64,000 nt of DNA from NCBI GenBank assembly GCA_945889325.1, contig CAMDBH010000012.1, positions 1 through 64,000 of the forward strand. Reading direction: 5' to 3'. Source of the DNA: Klebsiella pneumoniae. GTDB taxonomy: Bacteria > Myxococcota_A > UBA9042. Below are positions 1 through 8,709 of this stretch, one piece after another; position 1 is the first letter of the stretch; every line of letters begins with the position of its first letter. Position numbers and translations under genes: made by a program. A model generated the notes under the pieces. That model was not told the DNA's origin. It was given only the letters and a program-made list of their open reading frames with translations, and made no database searches.

Positions 1-158
1 CTGGGCCGCGCTCGCGTCCTGTCCCGGAGGGACATCTCGAACTGTAGCGGTGGACTTCAGTCCAACGCGTTGCCGCGATTGAGGTTTTCTTCGATTATTG
101 CCCGCGGCCTCAGCCTAACGCCCCGTGATCGTTCTTGCGATAGCCCTGATATCGGCGG

Positions 159-596
159 TTAACGGCCGCGCTTCTCGCCCTTTCGATCGCTGCGCAGTTC
201 TTTGCGATCGCCGCGGCGTTCGGCCTTGTCTTTGTGCAGTTCCTTTTTGTCCTTGTGCAATTCTTTCTTGTCCTTTTTCAGTTCGGCCTTGTCCTTTGCA
301 ACCGCGGCCTTATCGCCGGCTTTGCGATCTTCGCGGATGGCCTTGTGGTCTTCTTTAATTTCTTTGCGATCGCCGCGAATTTCACCGCGATCGGCCTTCA
401 CTTTGCCTGTGTCGGCTTGCACTTTGGCTTTGTCCGCTTGCACGGCTGGACCGCCGCGCCCACGGTCTGGGGCCGCCGGCTTGGCAGCGCCGGCAGCGGC
501 TGGCGGTGGGGCGCCGCGGCCGCGGTCGGCTTGGGCGAAGGCGGACATCGGCACAGCCAAAAGGGCGCAAAGAACGGTCAGCTTGAAAAAGTTCAT
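159..596 (-). CDS. Secreted highly charged heptad-repeat protein, unknown function
   Basis: ORF track 159..725; internal ATG at 596 gives signal peptide MNFFKLTVLCALLAVPMSAFAQA followed by a K/R/D/E-rich 7-residue periodic region. Confidence 0.65.
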   Translation of the reverse strand: MNFFKLTVLCALLAVPMSAFAQADRGRGAPPPAAAGAAKPAAPDRGRGGPAVQADKAKVQADTGKVKADRGEIRGDRKEIKEDHKAIREDRKAGDKAAVAKDKAELKKDKKELHKDKKELHKDKAERRGDRKELRSDRKGEKRGR

Positions 597-721
597 GGTG
601 TAAATCTCCGTAAAATGAAAAAGTAAAGTTTGAAAACTTCGGCGCCGCCGGTCCGCGCAACGCGAACAAGTCGGCAACCATTCTGACACGGTTGCGCAGC
701 GAAGGGAAAACCGGCGAATGT

Positions 722-2173
722 TCAATCGGCAGCTTCCGCGTCACGTGCCAACCCTGCGGTATACCAAGCGTAGAGCGCTACCGCGGTGGCTGTCGCTGCA
801 TTGAGCGATTCGCTGCCGCCCTCCATCGGAATAGCTAATGATTCCGGACGAAATTGCGCTGGTAGGCCCGTGCCTTCCGTTCCGGGAAGCAGCAGAAAAT
901 CGGCTGGAAACGCAAAATTTTGGATAGGTCGGCCGTCGGCCGATAGCGCCAATAGCCGTGGGCCCGCGTCCGTCGCGATCTCGCTGAGCGTGCCGCCGCG
1001 CCAAAGGCGCAGGCGCAGCGCGGCGCTACCGCCCGCGCGCAAGGCTTTGGGGTGCCACGGCGAGGCCGATTCTGTCGACAAAACAATATCTTGTACGCCA
1101 AAAGCTGCGGCCGTGCGCAACACAGCGCCCACGTTTTCCGGGTCCTGAAAGGGCAAAGCCAACACGCAGCCCCGAACGGTGCGGTGCCATGGCTGCGGAT
1201 CTGGCGCGCGGATGCGCAAAATCGGCGCGTCGGTGCCCGAAATGTCCAATTGCTTGAACAAAGCCGGAGCCAAGATCGTGAGCGGCAGGTCCGGCGGCGC
1301 TTCAAAGGGCAGCGTTTCAAGTCCCCGCGGCAACAGGATTTCTTCGCAGCATCCGGGAAAATCGCGCAAGACTTCGGCGACCAATTTTTGGCCGGCGATC
1401 AGGGCCGATCCGGCCTTGCGCACGCCCTTGGCGGTCAGCAACGATTTGAGATCTTTGAAACTCTCATTGCTTTCCGCCTCAATGGAGCGCGAGCGCCGCC
1501 GCACGATTTCGCGGGCGTCATGCAAGCGGCGAAACGTCACGATCCGGCGGTCGTGAGTCGAAAAAGGCAGCGTGTACGCGATGTTATCTTCTAGGACAAA
1601 CGCGTTTGCCAGTTCGCGCTGGGCCTGCACGATTTCATCGTCACAATTGGGCCCTTTCATAAAAATGGCCAGGCCACCGGGCGGCAAAAAGCTGCGAATT
1701 CGCGCCAGAGTGACCGGAATCTTCTCCAGAGCGCGGGTGATGACGCCTTGGACGGGCTGCGAAAAACTATTGTAAGTCTTGCCACTGAAAGTCTGTATTT
1801 CCGTTAGCTTTGTTGCCGCGATGGCCTCGTTCATAAAGTTGACGCGTCTTTGGCGGCCCTCGGACAGAACGATGGCCAAATGCGGTGCCGCGATCTTGAG
1901 CGGAATGCCCGGAAAGCCGGCCCCAGAACCGATATCCAACAGAGGTGATGGCAATTTTGCGCCGAGTTTGTGCGCAACTGTGATGCAATCGACGTAATGC
2001 AGCGTCACCATCGATTCAAACGCGTGAATGCGCGTCAAATCGCCATCGCCGTTGCGCTCACGCAAAAGCTGATGGTACGTCCACAGTTGTTGATAACCGA
2101 GTTCGGTCAGCTCCGCCTTACTGGCGATCAACATTTGGCGCAGACCTTCAAAAGTCGGGGGAAATCGCGGCAC
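722..2173 (-). CDS. rsmG: Fusion: 16S rRNA (guanine-N7) methyltransferase RsmG (N-term) + SpoU/TrmH-family RNA methyltransferase (C-term)
   Basis: N-term LLDIGSGAGFPGIPLKIAAP (RsmG SAM motif); C-term SPOUT motifs DPENVGAVLRTAAAFGV, LLPGTEGTGL, IPMEGGSESLNAATATAVALY in one uninterrupted ORF. Confidence 0.88.
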   Translation of the reverse strand: MPRFPPTFEGLRQMLIASKAELTELGYQQLWTYHQLLRERNGDGDLTRIHAFESMVTLHYVDCITVAHKLGAKLPSPLLDIGSGAGFPGIPLKIAAPHLAIVLSEGRQRRVNFMNEAIAATKLTEIQTFSGKTYNSFSQPVQGVITRALEKIPVTLARIRSFLPPGGLAIFMKGPNCDDEIVQAQRELANAFVLEDNIAYTLPFSTHDRRIVTFRRLHDAREIVRRRSRSIEAESNESFKDLKSLLTAKGVRKAGSALIAGQKLVAEVLRDFPGCCEEILLPRGLETLPFEAPPDLPLTILAPALFKQLDISGTDAPILRIRAPDPQPWHRTVRGCVLALPFQDPENVGAVLRTAAAFGVQDIVLSTESASPWHPKALRAGGSAALRLRLWRGGTLSEIATDAGPRLLALSADGRPIQNFAFPADFLLLPGTEGTGLPAQFRPESLAIPMEGGSESLNAATATAVALYAWYTAGLARDAEAAD

Positions 2174-2181
2174 CGATTCTC

Positions 2182-3180
2182 CTAATCAACTTGCGGCGGC
2201 AAGCGCGAATCGACAACTGGATGGCGTTTTTGCTCGACAAGCGACGCCAGCACGCCAGCCAAAAGGATGGCGCCGATGATCGCCAACGACACCCCAGCAC
2301 CGAGGTGTACATAGTCCGAAGCCAACATTTTTAGGCCGATAAACGCCATCAACACCACCAAACTCGCCTTGAGGTAACGGAACAAGCCCAACAGGCCCGC
2401 GACTGCGAAATACAACGATCGTAGACCGAGAATCGCAAATACGTTGGAAGTAAAGACCAAAAATGGATCGCGCGTCACGGCAAAGACCGCAGGAATGGAA
2501 TCCACGGCAAACAGAACGTCCGTCGTTTCTACGAGCAGCAAGACAATCATCAGCGGTGTCAGCGCTTTGCGGCCATCAGGCAGCCGCGTCACAAAATGAT
2601 TGCCATGCAATTCGGGCGACACAGGAAAAAAGCGCCTAGCAATACGCACAGTTAGACTTTTGGCAAAATCGGGATGTTCATCGGCGTGCGACAGCGCCAT
2701 CTTGCCAGCGGTGAATAACAGAATCCCGCCAAAGACATACATCATCCAGCTGAACTCATGCAGCAGCGCGGCACCAAGGCCGATCATCATGCCGCGCAAG
2801 AGCAGGGCACCGATAATTCCCCAAAATAAAACACGGTGTTGCAGTCGACGCGGAATGCGAAATGCCGACACAATCAGCGCAATGACAAAGATGTTGTCGA
2901 CGCTGAGCGAGTACTCAACGATGTAGCCGGAAACATAGCTGAGCAAGGCCTCGGAACCGCTCGATTTCAAGGCGCCGCTGCTGCCGAACCCCGCAACATG
3001 TTGATCATAGATGACATAGACAGCGCCGGAAAACCCAATGGACACGAGGATCCAGACCGCGGTCCACGTCAGCGATTCGCGAAAACCGATGACGTGATCG
3101 CGTTTGTTGAACACGCCCAGATCGAGGGCCAAGAAGCCCAAGATCATGCAAACGAAACCTATCCAAATGCCAATTTCCAT
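2182..3180 (-). CDS. TerC/Alx family integral membrane protein
   Basis: Multi-TM protein with EYSLSVDNIFVIALI and ETTDVLFAVDSIPAVFAVTRDPFLVFTSNVFAILGLRSLYF, hallmarks of TerC. Confidence 0.92.
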   Translation of the reverse strand: MEIGIWIGFVCMILGFLALDLGVFNKRDHVIGFRESLTWTAVWILVSIGFSGAVYVIYDQHVAGFGSSGALKSSGSEALLSYVSGYIVEYSLSVDNIFVIALIVSAFRIPRRLQHRVLFWGIIGALLLRGMMIGLGAALLHEFSWMMYVFGGILLFTAGKMALSHADEHPDFAKSLTVRIARRFFPVSPELHGNHFVTRLPDGRKALTPLMIVLLLVETTDVLFAVDSIPAVFAVTRDPFLVFTSNVFAILGLRSLYFAVAGLLGLFRYLKASLVVLMAFIGLKMLASDYVHLGAGVSLAIIGAILLAGVLASLVEQKRHPVVDSRLPPQVD

Positions 3181-3198
3181 GGATACCTTTGTGATCAG

Positions 3199-3921
3199 CT
3201 ATTTTTTAGCCATTGCGTGCAATCCGCACTCTTTTTTTGTCGATTCTTCCCACGACCAGCGGCCAGCGCGCTCGTGTTCGCCGGGCAGAATGGCGCGTGT
3301 ACAGGGCTCGCAGCCAATACTGACAAATCCTTGTTCATGCAGTGGATTATACGGCACTTGCGCGGCGCCGATGAACGACCACACCCGCCGCGATGGCCAA
3401 TTCGCCAGCGGATTGAACTTAAGCAAAGGCCGGTCGGCGGTCGAAAAGTTGCGATCCAATTGGACAAGCGGCACTTCGGCCCGGGTGTCTGGGCTCTGAT
3501 CGCGGCGTTGGCCCGTGATCCATGCGGGGACTGTAGCGAGAATCTGCTTCAAAGGCGCGACTTTGCGGATCGAACAGCATTGCGCGTGGCCATCGCGCAA
3601 GAAAGAAAATAGGCCGTTTTGCCGCACAAACTGGCCAAGTTCCTGTGCATCGGGGTGCATGACTTCAAGGTCGATCGCATAGGTTTGGCGCACCTTTTCC
3701 AAGAATTGATAGGTTTGCGGATGCAGTCTGCCGGTATCGAGCGTAAAGACGCGAAAATTTAGCCCTTCTTCGCGCATCATGGCCAGCAGCACGACGTCTT
3801 CGGCGCCGCTAAAGGAAATGGCCGCAGCGTCCCCAAACAGCCGATGCGCAGCGCGAAGCACCTCCTGCGGAGCGCGATCCGCAAGTTCTAGTTGTAGTTC
3901 AAGAAGTTGTTCAGTGCGCAT
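3199..3921 (-). CDS. cysH: Phosphoadenylyl/adenylyl-sulfate reductase, APS type (CysH family)
   Basis: SFSGAEDVVLLAM P-loop, CCSIRK...CEPCTR cysteine pairs ([4Fe-4S] APS-reductase type) and C-terminal ECGLH; start ATG at 3921 inferred. Confidence 0.88.
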   Translation of the reverse strand: MRTEQLLELQLELADRAPQEVLRAAHRLFGDAAAISFSGAEDVVLLAMMREEGLNFRVFTLDTGRLHPQTYQFLEKVRQTYAIDLEVMHPDAQELGQFVRQNGLFSFLRDGHAQCCSIRKVAPLKQILATVPAWITGQRRDQSPDTRAEVPLVQLDRNFSTADRPLLKFNPLANWPSRRVWSFIGAAQVPYNPLHEQGFVSIGCEPCTRAILPGEHERAGRWSWEESTKKECGLHAMAKK

Positions 3922-4069
3922 CGTTCGCTCCGCATCCGGCCTGCAAGTCTGCAACTTAGCATACCGTGCCGCCGTCGCCAGTTCCCGTTGCTTTTCAGGC
4001 TGAAAAAAGCCGCCGGTTGCCAATCACAGGGCGATTTCTCATACTAGCCGACTCTGGAGGACCCGCATC

Positions 4070-5821
4070 GTGGACAAAAATCTAAAAAAATCACTAGCAA
4101 TCCGCATGGCTGTGCGCTCGGCCACCGCGGCCCACCGCTCAAGTGGGTGCGCGCTGCTCGTGATCGCGTTCTTGCTCAGCTGTGGCTCGCCCGCGCGCAA
4201 GGCCGACGACCCGCCGGTGGGCAAAGCCGGTGGCGCATACGATTTGGCCTGTCGCGATAGCTTGCAGCGCCACACCGCTGATGTCGCTGAAAAGAAATAC
4301 CTTCCCGTAACGCTTTCTGTGCATCAGTGGCCGGGCCGCGCGGATGGCGGTGCTCCGGGCGCCGTGCGCAGCAGTTTGACAGAGGCGGAATTCGTCAACG
4401 CCTTGGCTGCCCCAGCAACGCCAGAGTTGCGCGGCGTGCGTACCACGCTCGTGCTGGCTCGCGGTGGCACCGGAAAGTCCCGTTTGGCCGAGGCCGTTGC
4501 CGCGCAAAGCTGCAGCAAACTTGCGGTATTTCGCGTGGACCTCAATACAGATATCGCTGCGCACATTGAGGCGATGCCGCCCGGACAAAATCCGATCGCT
4601 GTGCACCTTGCGCGCACACTCAACCTCGATGCCGCGGCCGGGGCCGAAGCCGCATTGAACAAGGAACTGGCCGGTCAAACGTGGCTGGTTATGCTGGATT
4701 CTCTTGACGAAGTGCCGCTGCAGCAGCGCACGATGATCGCCTCTGCCATCGACGATCTCATTATTCGCGTCGCGCCCACCTCGCGCGCGGTGGTGATGAC
4801 GCGACCGCCCGTTTTTACGAGCAATTACGGCCTGAAAACGGTCGACGGTCGCTTGGAAATTCCGCAGCTCAACTGCGATCAAACCGAAGATGCGATTGAC
4901 CGGCTGGTGGCGGATCCAGCGGAACGCAAGAATTTTCAGGGATTTGTGACGCGCTACGGTATCAACCGCCGCGTTTCATCGCCTGAACGCTGCTATTACC
5001 CGCACATGTCGACCTACCGCGATCTGGACGTGGTTCAGCGGCTGGCGCGCAACGCCAGTTTTGACCAAAACACCCCGGATTTCAAGGATTTTCACAACAG
5101 CCGCGCGCAGGTCTATACGTATTTTCTGACCGCCCAGTTGATCAAGGATCTGCAGGGGGTGGCGATCCTGCCCGCAGAAGCGCTTGCGACCATTGACCGT
5201 TTGATCACGGCGAAGAAGCCAGGCGGCGGTCAGCGCAATCTAGCGATTTCCGTTCAAGATTGTGTCGCAGTTGCCCCGGGAGAGGATGCTGGCGCCAAGC
5301 AAGTGATTTGCGAGCGTTTGTTGCAGTCGTCGCTTTTTCACGGTGAGTCGGGGGCTTACCATTTCGCCAACCAGTCGTTGGGAGACCTGTTTTTGGCGCG
5401 ATGGACATCCGCGAGCCTTGTTGAAGACGGCAAAGTGGATTGCACTTTGATCGCCTTGCGCGCTGAATTGCTTGAGTCCAATGAAGTTGCTGGGTTCTTG
5501 GTCGGTCAAAAGAACGGCCAGTTGTGTTTGGCGGAGATTTCGACTGAACTTTGCAAGCGCGGCGGTTTTGCCGAACACATCTTTGAGCAACTCGATCAAG
5601 GGCTGCCTGCAGGCGCCGACCGTACCCAAGCAGTTGAAAATGCGTCAAAAAGCGTCGGGGCAGATTCGCCGAATCTTTGCGTCAGCAACCTTTTGGACAA
5701 GCTCAACCGCAACAATCCAGTCCCAGCGGCGGTGGAATTGCCCGCCGTGCCCACGCCGACCGCTCCGCCCGCCGCAGACGCGACGAAGCCGGCCAAGGGC
5801 GCCAAAAGCAAGAAAAAATAG
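4070..5821 (+). CDS. Lipoprotein with NACHT-like P-loop NTPase domain
   Basis: GTG start; lipobox FLLSC; Walker A LARGGTGKSRLAEAV; Walker B WLVMLDSLDEVP; SRAVVMTRPP sensor; STAND/NACHT-like by motif. Confidence 0.7.
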   Translation: MDKNLKKSLAIRMAVRSATAAHRSSGCALLVIAFLLSCGSPARKADDPPVGKAGGAYDLACRDSLQRHTADVAEKKYLPVTLSVHQWPGRADGGAPGAVRSSLTEAEFVNALAAPATPELRGVRTTLVLARGGTGKSRLAEAVAAQSCSKLAVFRVDLNTDIAAHIEAMPPGQNPIAVHLARTLNLDAAAGAEAALNKELAGQTWLVMLDSLDEVPLQQRTMIASAIDDLIIRVAPTSRAVVMTRPPVFTSNYGLKTVDGRLEIPQLNCDQTEDAIDRLVADPAERKNFQGFVTRYGINRRVSSPERCYYPHMSTYRDLDVVQRLARNASFDQNTPDFKDFHNSRAQVYTYFLTAQLIKDLQGVAILPAEALATIDRLITAKKPGGGQRNLAISVQDCVAVAPGEDAGAKQVICERLLQSSLFHGESGAYHFANQSLGDLFLARWTSASLVEDGKVDCTLIALRAELLESNEVAGFLVGQKNGQLCLAEISTELCKRGGFAEHIFEQLDQGLPAGADRTQAVENASKSVGADSPNLCVSNLLDKLNRNNPVPAAVELPAVPTPTAPPAADATKPAKGAKSKKK

Positions 5822-5829
5822 GAATCGCA

Positions 5830-6378
5830 ATGGCGCACCGACCGATTATCGCGCGTCAGCAATTTGCGGCGTCTGCGCAACGTATCTTTGACCTATTCAC
5901 CCAAAGCGCTGAATTATCCAAATGGTTTTGTGACGCCGCCGACAGCGATGCCCAAGCAGGCGGGCACATTCACGCTGCTTGGGTCGACGAAGACGGCGAA
6001 CCTTGGGATCGCGTTGGCGTTTGGTCAGATTGGGACCCTCCGTACCGCGCAACGCTGACGTGGGATGACGAGGAAGCACCGACTGACGCGAGCAGTTTGT
6101 TGGCCATCACCGGCTCCACACCTTTGGTTTTGCACGTCGACAGTCAAGGCACGTTGGCAGCGCCGCCGCCCGCCGCGGCAGCCGATTACGTCAAAATCGC
6201 GATCGCCGACCATCCGCAAGGCTGCGTACTTACAGTTCTTTGTCCAGTAATGCAGTTGGATGACGTCATCCGGCCCGACGTCATGCACGACGCCTTGCAG
6301 ATCGGCTGGGCGCAAACGCTGCAGGCGCTGGCGGACATTGTCGCCCAAGAAGTGTCGCTTCAAGAGGTTGCCAAGTAG
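5830..6378 (+). CDS. SRPBCC/AHSA1-like domain protein
   Basis: FAASAQRIFDLFTQSAELSKWF ... GGHIHAAWVDEDGEP pattern typical of AHSA1/START-like folds; ATG at 5830 inferred. Confidence 0.6.
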   Translation: MAHRPIIARQQFAASAQRIFDLFTQSAELSKWFCDAADSDAQAGGHIHAAWVDEDGEPWDRVGVWSDWDPPYRATLTWDDEEAPTDASSLLAITGSTPLVLHVDSQGTLAAPPPAAAADYVKIAIADHPQGCVLTVLCPVMQLDDVIRPDVMHDALQIGWAQTLQALADIVAQEVSLQEVAK

Positions 6379-6439
6379 CCGCCGCGCGTTAGATTGTTGG
6401 TCGCAGGACCAGCGGACCCAAATTTGATTCGGAGCGTTT

Positions 6440-7603
6440 ATGCCGTCGTTTCAGGACCATCTCAGCAAAGTAAAAAGCCAAATTGAGGAAATCAGTCCAG
6501 ATGAGGTCGCCAAGCTGATTGACGCCAAAAGTTCGGTGATTGTCATAGATATTCGCGATCGCGATGAAATCGAAAATGGTTTTGTCCCTGGCGCCCAGCT
6601 TCTCGGTCGCGGCCATTTAGAGGCGCGCATCGGCAAAGTCGCACCCAATGCCGCGGATCCATTGGTGGTCTATTGCGCAGGCGGTGTTCGTTCGGCATTT
6701 GCCACCCACGCGCTGCAGGAAATGGGTTACACCAACGTCAAGTCGATGGCGGGTGGCTTTGGGCGCTGGGCCCAACACGGTCATCGGGTGGAAACGCGCA
6801 AATCGTTGACCCAAAGCCAACTTGCGCGCTACAGCCGCCATCTGCTCATGCCCGAGGTCGGCGAGGAAGGCCAACTCAAGTTGCTGGCGGCGAAAGTGCT
6901 GCTTATCGGCGCCGGCGGCTTAGGCAGCCCGACGGCGATGTATCTGGCCGCAGCTGGCATCGGAACGCTGGGCATTGTCGACGGCGACACCGTGGATATG
7001 TCCAATTTGCAACGGCAATTGTTGCATACCGAGGCCACAGTCGGCAAACCGAAAGTCGACAGCGCCCGCGCGATGCTGAGCGGCATCAATTCTGACATTC
7101 AAATCAAAACGTATCCGTTCCGCATCGATAGCTCAAATGTTATGGAATTATTTAGCGAATACGACATCATCGTCGATGGTTGCGACAATTTTCCCACGCG
7201 TTACTTGGTCAACGATGCCTGCTATTTCCTCAACAAAGTCAACGTTCACGGTTCGATATTTCGCTTCGACGGCCAAGTAACCGTGTTCAAACCACATGTT
7301 GGACCGTGCTACCGCTGCCTGTACCCGGAACCGCCACCGGCTGCGATGGCGCCATCGTGCGCTGAAGCCGGCGTGCTCGGCGTGTTGCCCGGCATCATTG
7401 GTGTTGCCCAAGCGATCGAGACGATCAAAGTAGTTTTGGGCATCGGTCAGCCGCTGATCGGTCGTCTGTTGACTTTTGATGCATTGCCTATGAAATTTCG
7501 TGAGTTGCGTACCCGTCGCGATCCGGAATGCCCGCTGTGCGGCATCCATCCAACGGTGACCGGGCTCATCGACTACGACTTTTTTTGTTCGATGGAGCGC
7601 TGA
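6440..7603 (+). CDS. Rhodanese (N-term) + ThiF/MoeB-type adenylyltransferase (C-term)
   Basis: VYCAGGVRSAFATHALQEMGY rhodanese Cys loop; LIGAGGLGSPTAMYLAAAGIGTLGIVDGDTVDMSNLQRQ ThiF motif; CYRCLYPEPPP; CPLCG zinc motif. Confidence 0.9.
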   Translation: MPSFQDHLSKVKSQIEEISPDEVAKLIDAKSSVIVIDIRDRDEIENGFVPGAQLLGRGHLEARIGKVAPNAADPLVVYCAGGVRSAFATHALQEMGYTNVKSMAGGFGRWAQHGHRVETRKSLTQSQLARYSRHLLMPEVGEEGQLKLLAAKVLLIGAGGLGSPTAMYLAAAGIGTLGIVDGDTVDMSNLQRQLLHTEATVGKPKVDSARAMLSGINSDIQIKTYPFRIDSSNVMELFSEYDIIVDGCDNFPTRYLVNDACYFLNKVNVHGSIFRFDGQVTVFKPHVGPCYRCLYPEPPPAAMAPSCAEAGVLGVLPGIIGVAQAIETIKVVLGIGQPLIGRLLTFDALPMKFRELRTRRDPECPLCGIHPTVTGLIDYDFFCSMER

Positions 7604-7656
7604 GAGCGTGTGAAAAGACCTTTTCACCGTTCTCAAATTCTTTGACATATGTCAAG

Positions 7657-8709
7657 TTATCGAATGTCAAGCGCGCTGCGCAGATAGACCGGTTCGCGCT
7701 GCAGTTGCACGCCGAACGTCGCTTTTACCCGTTCGCTCACATGTGCAGCAAACGCTAGGATTTCGCGGGTTGTCGCGCCGCCGCGGTTGACGATCGCCAA
7801 CGTGTGGTTGGCCGACAGGCCGACCGTGCCTTGCCCATAACCCTTGGCCATGCCGCTATTTTCAATCAACCACGCCGCTGAGAGTTTGACGCGGCCGTCA
7901 CCCGCCGGCCAAATTGGCGCAGTCGGGGCGGCCGACTCCAGCACTGCCTGTGCAAAGGCAGCGTCGACAACGGGATTTGTGAAAAACGATCCGGCGCTGC
8001 GGCTGTTTGGGTCGCTCGGATCGAGCAGCATCGATTTTTCACGGCGCAACTGCAGGACGATTTCGCGCACGTTGGCGAGCGAGGGCGCGGCGGCGTTGGC
8101 ACGCTCGCGCACCTGAGCGTAGGTTGTGCAGGGTAGTCCATGATTTAACAGCGCGAATTCCACCGATGTCACGATCTGGTGCTGCGGTTGGCGCTTGAAG
8201 CCACTATCGCGGTAGCTAAATTCGCACTGGACATTTGTCAAGCGAATTTCTGCGCGGCTTTCTAGGACCAACACGTTAACCGCATCGATCGTCTGCGCGA
8301 CTTCCTGACCGTAGGCACCGATATTTTGTATAGGCGCAGCACCGACTTGTCCAGGGATTCCCGAGAGACACTCTATGCCGTGCAACCCTTGGTTGACCGA
8401 CCACTGGACAAATTCCTCCCAATGGGTGCCCGCGGCGACTTTGACAAATGTCAAGTCATTGGTGCGCCGCAGTACCGCTATCTCGCGGTTGCGCCACTGC
8501 AACACGACCCCCGGCAAGCCGGCGTCTGCGATGAGCACGTTGCTGCCGCCGCCAAGTAACCACCACGGCAATTTGGCGCTCTCGGCAAAATTCAATCCTT
8601 CAACCAAATTGGCGACACTGTCGATGGGGGCGAAGTGTTGGGCGTTGCCGCCGGTGCCAAATGAGGTCAGCGGCGCCAACGGCACTTCGCGCAGCAATTG
8701 CGGCGGCAT
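7657..8709 (-). CDS. murB: UDP-N-acetylenolpyruvoylglucosamine reductase
   Basis: TSFGTGGNAQHF, LGGGSNVLIAD, GIECLSGIPGQVGAAPIQNIGAYGQEV, SAGSFFTNPVV; start at 8709 inferred (upstream 201 bp of the ORF overlap recQ). Confidence 0.92.
   Translation of the reverse strand: MPPQLLREVPLAPLTSFGTGGNAQHFAPIDSVANLVEGLNFAESAKLPWWLLGGGSNVLIADAGLPGVVLQWRNREIAVLRRTNDLTFVKVAAGTHWEEFVQWSVNQGLHGIECLSGIPGQVGAAPIQNIGAYGQEVAQTIDAVNVLVLESRAEIRLTNVQCEFSYRDSGFKRQPQHQIVTSVEFALLNHGLPCTTYAQVRERANAAAPSLANVREIVLQLRREKSMLLDPSDPNSRSAGSFFTNPVVDAAFAQAVLESAAPTAPIWPAGDGRVKLSAAWLIENSGMAKGYGQGTVGLSANHTLAIVNRGGATTREILAFAAHVSERVKATFGVQLQREPVYLRSALDIR

Noticed and set aside
2182-3198. Possible yybP-ykoY manganese riboswitch upstream of the TerC gene
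   Set aside because: Only about 18 bp separate it from the upstream cysH gene; no room for the riboswitch and no motif seen
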